A stretch of DNA of 64,000 nt, taken from the NCBI RefSeq assembly GCF_013618635.1, contig NZ_JABLSJ010000004.1:124001-188000 (forward strand), read 5' to 3'. The notes under the pieces are model-generated. The model was not told the DNA's origin, searched no databases, and saw only the letters and a list, made by a program, of their open reading frames with translations. Positions 44,322 through 51,831 of the stretch are shown piece by piece; position 1 is the stretch's first letter, and each line of letters starts with the position of its first letter. This stretch comes from Thalassobacillus sp. CUG 92003. Lineage in GTDB: Bacteria > Bacillota > Bacilli > Bacillales > Halobacillaceae. The translations under genes and the position numbers were made by a program.

Positions 44322-44903
44322 ATGACTTATATTATTTTTGCTATTGTTGCTTATCTCATAGGCTCCATCCCATCAGGTCTGCTGGTAGGAAAATTAGCAT
44401 ATGGAATTGATATCCGCGAGCATGGAAGCGGTAATTTAGGCGGCACTAATACATTCCGGGTTCTCGGAATAAAGGCAGGCTTGATTGTCACCAGTTCCGA
44501 TATTCTGAAAGGAACGCTTGCAACTGTCTTTCCGTTACTCTTCGGAGCCGATGTTTACTTACTCATCATCGGGCTATTCGCTGTAGTCGGGCATATGTAT
44601 CCTGTCTTCGCAAACTTTAAAGGAGGCAAAGCGGTTGCCACATCAGGAGGCGTCATATTAGGCGTAAGCCCTTTATTGTTCGCCATTATGCTGACAACCT
44701 TCTTCCTGATGCTGTACGTGTCCAAATATGTATCACTGTCTTCTATGGTAACCGGGCTTGTCACCATCGTAGTGACCCTTATCCAACAAAATTATGGTTT
44801 AACGCTTGTGCTATCATTGATGACGGCTATCGTCATTTATCGTCACCGCACAAATATTAAACGCATTGTAAATAAGACCGAACCGAAAATCACATGGATG
44901 TAA
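44322..44903 (+). CDS. plsY: Glycerol-3-phosphate acyltransferase PlsY
   Basis: An integral membrane enzyme that transfers acyl from acyl-phosphate to glycerol-3-phosphate, the first step of membrane phospholipid synthesis. The 193-aa product has the PlsY motifs [36 protein letters not shown] and [20 protein letters not shown]. It is the homologue of B. subtilis YneS in the same neighbourhood. The ATG 44322 is 9 bases from AAGGAG; the TTG at 44304 lies before it. A terminator follows 4 bases after the stop. Confidence 0.95.
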   Translation: MTYIIFAIVAYLIGSIPSGLLVGKLAYGIDIREHGSGNLGGTNTFRVLGIKAGLIVTSSDILKGTLATVFPLLFGADVYLLIIGLFAVVGHMYPVFANFKGGKAVATSGGVILGVSPLLFAIMLTTFFLMLYVSKYVSLSSMVTGLVTIVVTLIQQNYGLTLVLSLMTAIVIYRHRTNIKRIVNKTEPKITWM

Positions 44904-44907
44904 AAGG

Positions 44908-44936
44908 AAGACGGGCACATCCAGCCTGTCTTTTTT
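44908..44936 (+). terminator. Terminator of plsY
   Basis: The arms AAGACGGGC and GCCTGTCTT pair with one G-T and run into T6, immediately after the gene. Confidence 0.85.
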
Positions 44937-45121
44937 GATTGAGCTCGCCATTAGAGAGTGCCATCCAACGATCACAGATATGGATTGCGATAATGCACGA
45001 AAACGTCGTGCCCAAATTCCGTTCGCTCACCTTTTTCAGCATGTTTCGTCACCAATCGTTTACACTACCTATAACGTTAAATAAAAACATATATTATGGT
45101 CGGATCACTGAGAGCATAAAA

Positions 45122-45151
45122 TTGTATATCTCTTATAGCATGTTGTATACT
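45122..45151 (+). promoter_or_regulatory. Promoter of folE2
   Basis: TTGTAT (45122-45127), an 18-base spacer and TATACT (45146-45151), 49 bases before the folE2 start. No Zur-type box (long AT palindrome with TAAATCGTAAT half) was seen nearby. Confidence 0.6.
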
Positions 45152-45200
45152 TTGAAATATCGCCTGATGCTATCGAATCGGCTTGAAAGGAGTCTTAGCT

Positions 45201-46130
45201 ATGAATAAAACTGAATTGCACAACAACAAACAACTCCCCCCTAAAAAAGAACGTCATAAGAGGTTCGGTTCAGTAGACCCGGGTCCACGTACCAAACCTT
45301 CCGATAAAGACGATATGGCGGATTTACAAAATGCACAAATGGATTTTTTCTTTAATATAGATGCAGTCGGCATTTCTAATGTCAAACATCCCATTACGAT
45401 CGGAAGCCAGATGACACCGGAAATTCAGACAACCATCGGCACATTCGAGTTCACCTCGTCGATTGGCCAAGGCAGTAAAGGGACGAATATGAGCCGTTTC
45501 ACAGAGCAATTGGACAAATACCATAATGAAGGTTTTGCCCTTGATATCGTCACGTTGAAATCATTTACGCAAGAATTGGCTGAACGATTAAAACAAAAGG
45601 ACGCGGAAGTGACCGTCTCTTTCCCCTGGTTCTTTGAACGTAAAGGGCCGTATTCAGATTTGGCCGGCATGAATCATGCCGATGCTACGATGAACGTGAA
45701 ATATCATGAAGAAGAAGGTTTTGATCTCAACGTGTCACTGGCTGGGAGAATTACGACCCTATGCCCATGCTCGAAAGAAATAAGTGAATACAGCGCTCAC
45801 AACCAACGGGGCATGGTCACAATGGATGTCAAACTGGCCGATGACTATAATGAAAACGATCTGGATTGGAAAAAAGCGCTGCTTGAAGCGGCTGAAAGCA
45901 ATGCCAGCGCTCGTATTCATCCGGTCTTAAAACGCCCTGACGAGAAAATGGTCACAGAGCAAGCTTACGAGAACCCGCGATTTGTCGAGGATATTGTCCG
46001 GCTCGTTGCTGCTGACTTATATGAGTTTGACTTTGTGGAAAAATTCCAAGTCACGTGTCGTAACGAAGAATCCATTCATTTACACGATGCTGTGGCCTCT
46101 TTAAGTTACGATAAAAGTCAAGAAAGGTAA
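45201..46130 (+). CDS. folE2: GTP cyclohydrolase I, FolE2 (type IB)
   Basis: Converts GTP to dihydroneopterin triphosphate, the first step of folate synthesis, with a metal other than obligatory zinc. The 309-aa protein has the type IB motifs GRITTLCPCSKEISEYSAHN, with Cys-Pro-Cys, and TFEFTSSIGQGSKGTNMSRF. In B. subtilis FolE2 (YciA) backs up the zinc enzyme and is Zur-controlled; I see no such operator here. ATG 45201 is 7 bases after AAAGGAGT. It is 14 bases before yidD. Confidence 0.95.
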   Translation: MNKTELHNNKQLPPKKERHKRFGSVDPGPRTKPSDKDDMADLQNAQMDFFFNIDAVGISNVKHPITIGSQMTPEIQTTIGTFEFTSSIGQGSKGTNMSRFTEQLDKYHNEGFALDIVTLKSFTQELAERLKQKDAEVTVSFPWFFERKGPYSDLAGMNHADATMNVKYHEEEGFDLNVSLAGRITTLCPCSKEISEYSAHNQRGMVTMDVKLADDYNENDLDWKKALLEAAESNASARIHPVLKRPDEKMVTEQAYENPRFVEDIVRLVAADLYEFDFVEKFQVTCRNEESIHLHDAVASLSYDKSQER

Positions 46131-46144
46131 GAGGAGGATGAGGC

Positions 46145-46390
46145 GTGAAACAACTGGTCATTTTATTGATACAGTTTTATCGAAAAGCAATCAGCCCCTT
46201 CACGCCGCCTAGCTGCCGCTTCCAACCTACGTGTTCAGAGTACGGCCTTATAGCAGTGCGACGCTTCGGATTTTTCAAGGGCATATATTTGTTCATCAAA
46301 CGTATCGTCAAGTGTCACCCTTTTCATCGCGGCGGTTTTGACCCCGTACCGGATTACAAGCAATCGAAGCACAGGACGTTTAATCGATGA
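46145..46390 (+). CDS. yidD: Membrane protein insertion efficiency factor YidD
   Basis: An 81-aa member of the YidD family with the conserved [20 protein letters not shown], then [20 protein letters not shown] and [14 protein letters not shown]; the conserved Cys and Pro pattern is intact. It helps YidC-mediated membrane insertion. The start is GTG after AAGAGGAGG, 14 bases downstream of folE2, so the two are probably cotranscribed. Confidence 0.95.
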   Translation: MKQLVILLIQFYRKAISPFTPPSCRFQPTCSEYGLIAVRRFGFFKGIYLFIKRIVKCHPFHRGGFDPVPDYKQSKHRTFNR

Positions 46391-46471
46391 ACGTTAAGGT
46401 AACACACTCAGTAGAGAAACACTGCTAAATCGGTCGCAGCAATGACCATAGTAACGGTTAGGAGTGAGACG

Positions 46472-46762
46472 ATGAATCTGACGATAACGGATCAAGCTTT
46501 ACAATGGTTCAAAGATGAATTAAACCCCCAACAACCGACCGGAGTCCGCTTTTACGTGCGTTATGGTGGCAGCGGGGGTCTAAAATCGGGATTTTCATTA
46601 GGCATCATGCTCGATGAACCTCATGAACCAGCTGTAGAAGTCTCGCAAGATGAGGTTTACTTCTTTATCGAATCGAAAGATATTTGGTATTTTGATGATT
46701 ATGATATGCATGTTGTGTATAATGACACCTTAGAAGAACCTGACTTTGAATATAATGCGTAG
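46472..46762 (+). CDS. yneR: HesB/IscA-like protein YneR
   Basis: A 96-aa protein of the YneR branch of the HesB fold, with NLTITDQALQWFKDELNPQQ and GVRFYVRYGGSGGLKSGFSL. The three conserved Cys residues of true A-type iron-sulfur carriers are absent, so an Fe-S carrier role is unlikely. It lies near plsY and yneQ as in B. subtilis. The ATG 46472 follows TTAGGAGTGAG; an ATG at 46442 has no good site. Confidence 0.88.
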   Translation: MNLTITDQALQWFKDELNPQQPTGVRFYVRYGGSGGLKSGFSLGIMLDEPHEPAVEVSQDEVYFFIESKDIWYFDDYDMHVVYNDTLEEPDFEYNA

Positions 46763-46800
46763 CAATGGTAATAATCTAGATCCTATGTGTATGTGAGTTT

Positions 46801-46950
46801 GGGTTGGCTGGGAAATAACTCGCTTTCCTGTGGGGAACGATAAGCCTCCTCAGTCGTTAACACTCCTTGCGGGGTCTCCCCTAGTTCCTTCTCCCACGGG
46901 AGTCTCGTCATTTCCCAGCCAACCCATTTCATTTTAGTGAACGGACCCTA
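46801..46950 (-). repeat. Family-B palindrome-ended repeat, copy 2 (inverted relative to copy 1)
   Basis: The 12-bp ends GGGTTGGCTGGG (46801-46812) and CCCAGCCAACCC (46914-46925) and the internal blocks match copy 1 (10124-10273) on the opposite strand. The shared outer flank TAGTGAACGGACCCT lies at 46936-46950. It sits after yneR; no coding potential is seen in 46763-47270. Confidence 0.85.
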
Positions 46951-47070
46951 CTACAGAAAAAGCTTACGCAACTTGTATAGAGGACCATGTTGCTTACACC
47001 CAGTAAACACCTCCCTTATAGAACATCGCAGCAGAAGTTAATTAGTTCACCCCATACAGCGGTTAAATGA

Positions 47071-47120
47071 GACAGGAACGACGTGATACACTGTTGACTA
47101 TCGTACATAAGCGAGGAAAC
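47071..47120 (+). repeat. Short module also found inside the interrupted family-B copy
   Basis: GGAACGACGTGATACACTGT and GACTATCGTACATAAGCGAG correspond, in the same orientation, to sequence near 25768-25812 (AGAACGACGTGATTCGATGT, GACTTATCGTACAGAAGCGA). The two locations are both beside family-A and family-B repeats. Confidence 0.6.
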
Positions 47121-47175
47121 TTCCCCGAACGCAAAAAGTGGAGGTTTTGGATGGAGGGATTAATAAACCTTCCTT

Positions 47176-47228
47176 AAAACAAAAAAATGCCGAACAATCA
47201 GGTGAATTGTTCGGCATTTTTTTGTTTT
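47176..47228. terminator. Family-A hairpin, inverted, terminating yneQ
   Basis: A perfect 23-bp stem (47176-47198 with 47206-47228) around a 7-base loop. The minus-strand leader (GAGGCGGGATCTATTCTGAT) matches the family-A start at 25399. It lies 42 bases after the yneQ stop. Confidence 0.9.
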
Positions 47229-47270
47229 ATCAGAATAGATCCCGCCTCATTCATTTGTCTGCCTTTACGA

Positions 47271-47570
47271 TTATAAGTTGAATCGTTCAATTTGCTCCCA
47301 CTGTTCCTCCGCTCGCATAATTCTGCTTTGTGTTGAACCAAACAGATCAAAATGAGGATAGCGCGGGTCGTGATGAATCCATTCAGGTTTTAATCCATAC
47401 TTCGCTCCCCATTGTTTCAAAACAGGCAGCTGACTGCATCCCACTTTTGTTACAGTGTCACAGCCAGGAAACCGTTCATCCAGCCAAAAATGTGTCAGAA
47501 ACGCAACCTCTCCCGACTTCACCCGTTTTTGCCAGTCACGTAATTCCGCACGTGTTATCCCAAAAGCCAT
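47271..47570 (-). CDS. yneQ: Conserved protein YneQ
   Basis: A 99-aa soluble protein starting MAFGITRAELRDWQKRVKSG with the conserved AFLTHFWLDERFPGCDTVTK and EWIHHDPRYPHFDLFG. It corresponds to B. subtilis YneQ in sequence and position. Function unknown; the two Cys and several His could bind metal. The ATG overlaps the yneP stop (TAATG), so translation is coupled. Confidence 0.88.
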   Translation of the reverse strand: MAFGITRAELRDWQKRVKSGEVAFLTHFWLDERFPGCDTVTKVGCSQLPVLKQWGAKYGLKPEWIHHDPRYPHFDLFGSTQSRIMRAEEQWEQIERFNL

Positions 47571-47995
47571 TATACGTCTGCCTCCATCGCTTGCACATAC
47601 GCATGATGCCAATCAGGATAGGCTCGTCTAATGGATACCGGACGGAAATTGGCTTTTTTTACAATCACATGTTTCGTACTCCCTGTCACAGTCGCTTCAT
47701 CCTGTTCATTTAAAATGGCGTATCCATATGTGACACGCAAACCATCATAATCTTTTATCCATGTCTTCACCCGCACTTCTTCGCCATATCTGATCGGTTT
47801 GGCAAAATGAATATCAGCATCGACTACCGGGGAGACAATCCCCTGTGATTCTATTTCGTGATATTGGAAACCTAACGCTTCAATAAAAGCGGTGCGTCCT
47901 ATTTCAAACCAAACGAGATAGTTTGCATGATAGACCACACCCATTTGATCTGTCTCTTGATAACGAACTTGTATCGGGGTTTCGGTCACCTTCAT
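47570..47995 (-). CDS. yneP: Acyl-CoA thioesterase YneP (4HBT hotdog fold)
   Basis: A 141-aa hotdog-fold thioesterase with the 4-hydroxybenzoyl-CoA thioesterase signature VRYQETDQMGVVYHANYLVW, the Asp being catalytic. Natural substrate unknown. The start ATG 47995 follows AGGAGGGAGAC located inside the end of the AAA gene; the next gene, yneQ, overlaps by 1 base. Position matches B. subtilis yneP. Confidence 0.92.
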   Translation of the reverse strand: MKVTETPIQVRYQETDQMGVVYHANYLVWFEIGRTAFIEALGFQYHEIESQGIVSPVVDADIHFAKPIRYGEEVRVKTWIKDYDGLRVTYGYAILNEQDEATVTGSTKHVIVKKANFRPVSIRRAYPDWHHAYVQAMEADV

Positions 47996-47996
47996 C

Positions 47997-50255
47997 TCAT
48001 GTCTCCCTCCTGATCGCATCCCAGGCTAGAGCAAGATCATGTTTCGTTAATTCATTCAGATCTTCACCCTGCTCTTCCATAAGCCGTAACGCCTGGTACT
48101 GAACCGCTTCGTTTACTAAATTCGTGACGAAACGTCCATTTCCCGCTATCGCATTCATTTCAAATCGTTCGGTCAAAAATTGCTGGCTCTCCTCACCTAG
48201 CCAATAGCCATAACGTGTTGCATGCAGTTTGCTCATCTCAAGCAGCTCAGAGGCTGTATAATCCGGGAAATGGAGATACTTTTTAAATCGGGAACTTAAG
48301 CCCGGATTGCGGTTGATAAGCTCCTGCATTTTTTTCCGGTAGCCGGCAAGGATCACGACAAGATTCTCCTGGTGCTTCGACATTTCATCAACCAACGTTT
48401 CGATTGCTTCGATCCCGAAATCATCACGTCCTCCATTGTAAAGGGCGTACGCTTCATCAATAAAAAGCACACCGCCCAGTGCCTCACGGATTTTTTTCTT
48501 CGTTTTAATCGCAGTTTGTCCTGTATAGCCTGCCACCAGGTCACTTCTGGAAGCGATGATGAGGTGGCCGCGTTTCAGTAAGCCACAATCGTTCAAGATT
48601 CCGGCATATAAGGTGGCAACCGTTGATTTTCCTGTTCCGGGGTTACCTGAAAATACAGCATGGAGTTCGATGGGCATCACGGGGAGCCCTTTTGATTTTC
48701 GAGCCTGCTGAATCTCCACAAATGAAGACAGTTTTTTGACTTCTTCTTTAACATTGTGCAGACCGATCAAGTCATCCAATTGAGAGAGTGAAGAACCCTC
48801 TTTTTCAGAGGCAGGTTCGATCAAAAGATCATTCGGTTGGATTCGCATATGATCCAGCCAGTGTTTTGGCTCTCTGTCTGATTCTTTTGCTCCCTTGTTA
48901 AAAATCGTTTGCAGGATAATGTTTCGTACCGTTCGTGCATTCCCAAACGACTCATCAACGCGGAATTGGTCGATGATCTGCTCCAATTTCGCTAATGCCT
49001 GTGACGTAAAAAAATAATCATTTTCTAACGCGATATTCTCCGCAATATCAATAAGTTCGTCCATGCCATAATCAGGCAGCGTAATATGATTCTGTTCGGG
49101 AATCCGGCTTCTTAGACCCGGGTTAGACCAGAGAAATTGTCGCATTTCCTCTGGGTACCCTGCTAATATCACAGCGAATCTCCCTCCGAATTCTTGACTT
49201 GTCATAGCTGAAACGAGCGTGTCGATTACAGCCTGACCGAAGTCATTACCCGATTGGCCTTCACGTTTTAAACTATATGCTTCATCAATGAATAAAACGC
49301 CGCCGACTGCCTGTTTGATATAGTTCATCGTATTTTCTTCACTTTGTCCTACATAAGAACCGACAAGATGGGAACGATTCACTTCTACGACTTCTTTCGT
49401 CTGCAATATTCCGAGTTCATAATAAATGTTAGCCAGAAGCCGAGCAATCGTCGTTTTCCCCGTGCCAGGGTTACCCGAGATGATCATATGCAAGCCAGGT
49501 TCATTGACCATTGAAAACCCATAAGCCTTACGTTGCTGTTGATATTTCAAGAAATGATAATACCGTCTAATGTAAGCTTTTACGTCCGCTAACCCAATCA
49601 TACGATCGAGTTCATCCAAAGGGCTGGTTCCGTTTTCATCAGTCAAGAAATGAGGCAATTGGTGATAGATACGTTCTTTAGCCTCTTTGAACTGGCGCAA
49701 AAGGTGGTTCACGTGTTTAACGGGTACGTTGATATACCCTTGCTCATTGGTATTCAGGGCTTCAAATAGCGTCTGTTGCAATTCATGGATGCTCGTCTCT
49801 ACTTGTCGATAATGATCTGTATGGTCTTGTTCACTATCCCATGGCTCCGTATACGACCAATCTGTTTGCAACGCATTCACGCGCTCGAGGATAGTGTTTG
49901 CTTTCTTTTCTTTCTGAGTCTGATGATCAGTTTCATGCATGGTCCATTGCTCCATAGCTGCATCCTGCAAGGTATAAAAAGCGTGAAGCATGGTTCTGGC
50001 CGATTGCAATTCCTTGATTACACGAGGAGGATCGTCCAACTTTCGGCTCGTCTCCATTAATTCCTCAGCTATCGGATCATGTAGCACACGGCGCTTCATA
50101 CGGTAATAGGCTAAGACCGCATATAGGCGTAATCGTTGTTCTTCGTGCAACTGGTCTTCGTGTTCATCTAAATAGCGAAGGGCATCAACTTCGTTCATTG
50201 GAGGTTTTTGGGCTAGTGTATCCCATTGCTTTAACGTGTTGATGCTATGCTCCAT
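47997..50255 (-). CDS. Tandem AAA+ ATPase (CbbX/SpoVK-like)
   Basis: A 752-aa protein with an N-terminal helical region (about 1-210) and two CbxX/CfqX-type AAA+ modules. Walker A motifs are GNPGTGKT at residues 261-268 and GNPGTGKS at 537-544; Walker B motifs are VLFIDEAYSL and VLFIDEAYAL, both complete, with the sensor-type ILAGYPEEMR/ILAGYRKKMQ. Single-module relatives are SpoVK of Bacillus, CbbX and EccA. Function unknown; a remodelling role for some complex is likely. It lies between the tlp spore gene and yneP, and ends 1 base before the yneP start. Confidence 0.9.
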   Translation of the reverse strand: MEHSINTLKQWDTLAQKPPMNEVDALRYLDEHEDQLHEEQRLRLYAVLAYYRMKRRVLHDPIAEELMETSRKLDDPPRVIKELQSARTMLHAFYTLQDAAMEQWTMHETDHQTQKEKKANTILERVNALQTDWSYTEPWDSEQDHTDHYRQVETSIHELQQTLFEALNTNEQGYINVPVKHVNHLLRQFKEAKERIYHQLPHFLTDENGTSPLDELDRMIGLADVKAYIRRYYHFLKYQQQRKAYGFSMVNEPGLHMIISGNPGTGKTTIARLLANIYYELGILQTKEVVEVNRSHLVGSYVGQSEENTMNYIKQAVGGVLFIDEAYSLKREGQSGNDFGQAVIDTLVSAMTSQEFGGRFAVILAGYPEEMRQFLWSNPGLRSRIPEQNHITLPDYGMDELIDIAENIALENDYFFTSQALAKLEQIIDQFRVDESFGNARTVRNIILQTIFNKGAKESDREPKHWLDHMRIQPNDLLIEPASEKEGSSLSQLDDLIGLHNVKEEVKKLSSFVEIQQARKSKGLPVMPIELHAVFSGNPGTGKSTVATLYAGILNDCGLLKRGHLIIASRSDLVAGYTGQTAIKTKKKIREALGGVLFIDEAYALYNGGRDDFGIEAIETLVDEMSKHQENLVVILAGYRKKMQELINRNPGLSSRFKKYLHFPDYTASELLEMSKLHATRYGYWLGEESQQFLTERFEMNAIAGNGRFVTNLVNEAVQYQALRLMEEQGEDLNELTKHDLALAWDAIRRET

Positions 50256-50330
50256 ATATACCCTCCTTCTCTGTCTTCCCGCTTCATTTTATCATAGCCT
50301 CACCTCTCTTGTAGACGAATATGATCATAA

Positions 50331-50361
50331 TAAAACCGCCTCTCGAGGTGAGAGACGGCTA
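50331..50361 (-). terminator. Terminator of sspN-tlp
   Basis: A stem of about 10 bp (GCCGTCTCTC/GAGAGGCGGT) closing on ACCTC, followed by a T-rich stretch on the minus strand, just after the tlp stop. Confidence 0.8.
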
Positions 50362-50371
50362 AGTTTGAAGG

Positions 50372-50605
50372 TTATCGGTTGTCTTGATAATGAGCTTCTT
50401 CTTTGATTTCCTGGCGCATCCCCTTGATTGATTGTTCTCGTTTCTCATTCTTTTTGGCTATTTGCGCCTGCTCGTTTTCACTCGCAAGCCCATAACGATC
50501 ATGGGATGCTTCTATATTTTCAATCGTATTCTGAACAGCTTGCTGGAGCCGGTCGACATTGTCAGAACGATCATCAGGTTTTGCTCGCCTCTGTTGGTCA
50601 CTCAT
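50372..50605 (-). CDS. tlp: Small acid-soluble spore protein Tlp
   Basis: A 77-aa hydrophilic protein with the Tlp signature KPDDRSDNVDRLQQAVQNTI and ENIEASHD, plus KKNEKREQSIKGMRQEIKEEA. Tlp is made in the forespore under SigG in B. subtilis, cotranscribed with sspN. Here it lies 14 bases after sspN. AGGAGG precedes the start. Confidence 0.93.
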   Translation of the reverse strand: MSDQQRRAKPDDRSDNVDRLQQAVQNTIENIEASHDRYGLASENEQAQIAKKNEKREQSIKGMRQEIKEEAHYQDNR

Positions 50606-50619
50606 TATAAAAAAACCTC

Positions 50620-50763
50620 CTATTTTCCTTTTGTTTGGATGATAATTGGCTTTTCATCTGTACGGACGGCCATTTTCCTTCCTTTATTCGTGTGCACATT
50701 CCGTGATTGACTGCCAGGGAATTTAGGTTGGAAACCTTCTGGATGGCGTTTAGGATTACCCAA
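50620..50763 (-). CDS. sspN: Small acid-soluble spore protein N
   Basis: A 47-aa basic protein with the start MGNPKRHPEGFQPKFPGS and the end MAVRTDEKPIIIQTKGK, matching the SspN pattern (N-x-K-x-P, ending in PIIMQTKG-like). The start is TTG at 50763, about 10 bases after AAAAGGAGG; the larger frame upstream has no site. It forms the sspN-tlp operon. Low-complexity composition makes homology judgement rest on the ends and context. Confidence 0.85.
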   Translation of the reverse strand: MGNPKRHPEGFQPKFPGSQSRNVHTNKGRKMAVRTDEKPIIIQTKGK

Positions 50764-50837
50764 ACTGATCAAGCCTCCTTTTGACTGATCATCTCTACTA
50801 TTTGTAGAAAGACTCACATATATCCTTCCACAAAAAA

Positions 50838-50871
50838 AGCAAATCTTACTGGCAAAGGTAAGATTTGCTTT
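50838..50871 (-). terminator. Terminator of the fbpB-like gene
   Basis: A perfect 12-bp stem (AGCAAATCTTAC with GTAAGATTTGCT) followed by a T7 tract on the minus strand, starting 4 bases after the stop. Confidence 0.9.
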
Positions 50872-50874
50872 CTG

Positions 50875-51003
50875 TTAACTGATGTCTTTATTATGGCGGT
50901 TATCGATCCGGTCATCGATTTCTTCCATCAATTTCTGATCCTGCTCAATCTGTCTGATGTTATCTTGAACAAGCTGTTCAAACGAAGGGGTTTTCTTTTT
51001 CAT
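50875..51003 (-). CDS. 42-aa FbpB-family small protein
   Basis: Too short for usual ORF cut-offs: MKKKTPSFEQLVQDNIRQIE, then a charged amphipathic helix ending NRHNKDIS. AAAAGGAGAG lies 10 bases before the ATG. The pattern SFEQLVQDN...RIDNR matches the Fur-regulated basic protein B family, whose B. subtilis member works with the FsrA RNA in iron sparing. I see no clear Fur box upstream; whether iron controls it is unknown. Confidence 0.75.
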   Translation of the reverse strand: MKKKTPSFEQLVQDNIRQIEQDQKLMEEIDDRIDNRHNKDIS

Positions 51004-51056
51004 AGGGAATTCTCTCCTTTTATCGAACAGAATTCCCAATTGTGCCAAATTTTATA

Positions 51057-51641
51057 CTATTCCAGTTGGTTCATTTTTTCTTTCATGAATGCATAGGTCA
51101 TGGGTCCACGGTGGTTTTCCAATTGAATGGTGCCGTCTGTCCCAATGAAATACGTAGTGGGATAAGCAATAATGTTATACATATTGGTCGCCTCAAGTTG
51201 AGGGTCAAATAAGACTCTGAATGAAAATCCTTCGGTCGCCAGATAATCTCTAGCATCGCCTTCCTGCAATTCATCGCCTGTGGCATTCACTGTTAACACG
51301 ACGACTTCTTCCCCATAGTCCTGTTCAAATTTCTCAAGTTCCGGCATTTCTTCTCGGCATGGAGCGCACCAGCTGGCCCAGAAATTCAAAAATATCTTCT
51401 TGCCTTGAAAATCCGAAAGCTTTACGCGTTCCCCTTCTTTATTTTTAAGTTCAAAATCAGGCGCTTCTGACCCAACCTTTAGTGGTTCAGGCGCGTTTGG
51501 CGATTCCATGGCCGTGCCTTCCTGATTACCGTTATTGCCTGACTCTCCCCCTTTTCCTTTCTCACGCGAGCCGTCCATTAAGGTATAAGCCAGCATCACG
51601 AGTAAGATGAGAAACAAGGAGCCTGTTATAATTTTTTTCAT
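51057..51641 (-). CDS. yneN: Membrane-anchored thioredoxin-like protein (YneN/ResA type)
   Basis: A TlpA/ResA-like thiol-disulfide oxidoreductase of 195 aa. It has an N-terminal anchor (ITGSLFLILLVMLAYTLM), a linker rich in Gly/Asn, and a thioredoxin fold with the active site FWASWCAPCREEMPELEKF and the cis-Pro in IAYPTTYFIG. It would act outside the membrane on cysteines of cytochromes or spore proteins. It lies between acnA and the small spore genes, as yneN in B. subtilis. ATG 51641 is preferred; a GTG three bases earlier is also possible. Confidence 0.9.
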   Translation of the reverse strand: MKKIITGSLFLILLVMLAYTLMDGSREKGKGGESGNNGNQEGTAMESPNAPEPLKVGSEAPDFELKNKEGERVKLSDFQGKKIFLNFWASWCAPCREEMPELEKFEQDYGEEVVVLTVNATGDELQEGDARDYLATEGFSFRVLFDPQLEATNMYNIIAYPTTYFIGTDGTIQLENHRGPMTYAFMKEKMNQLE

Positions 51642-51796
51642 CACCCCGAACACTTCCTTCGCAACACATATCTTCTCACTACAAGCTATGCCTCGAACAC
51701 ATGCTGTATGCTCGACTATAACTATCTTATGATGCCCGATTGGACTTGTAAAGGTAAATGGCTGAAGCAAAAGAAAAAGGGGTATTCTACCAATAA

Positions 51797-51822
51797 AATC
51801 CCGCATGAACGCATGCGGGATT
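51797..51822 (-). terminator. Terminator of acnA
   Basis: AATCCCGCATG pairs with CATGCGGGATT around a 4-base loop, followed by a short T-rich run on the minus strand, 10 bases after the acnA stop. Confidence 0.85.
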
Positions 51823-51831
51823 CATTGGAAC

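Noticed and set aside
44940-45120. Zur operator ahead of folE2
   Set aside because: FolE2 is Zur-controlled in B. subtilis, but no palindrome of that type was found between plsY and folE2.
50764-50838. SigG promoter of sspN-tlp
   Set aside because: Expected from biology, but no -35/-10 pair with acceptable spacing was found.
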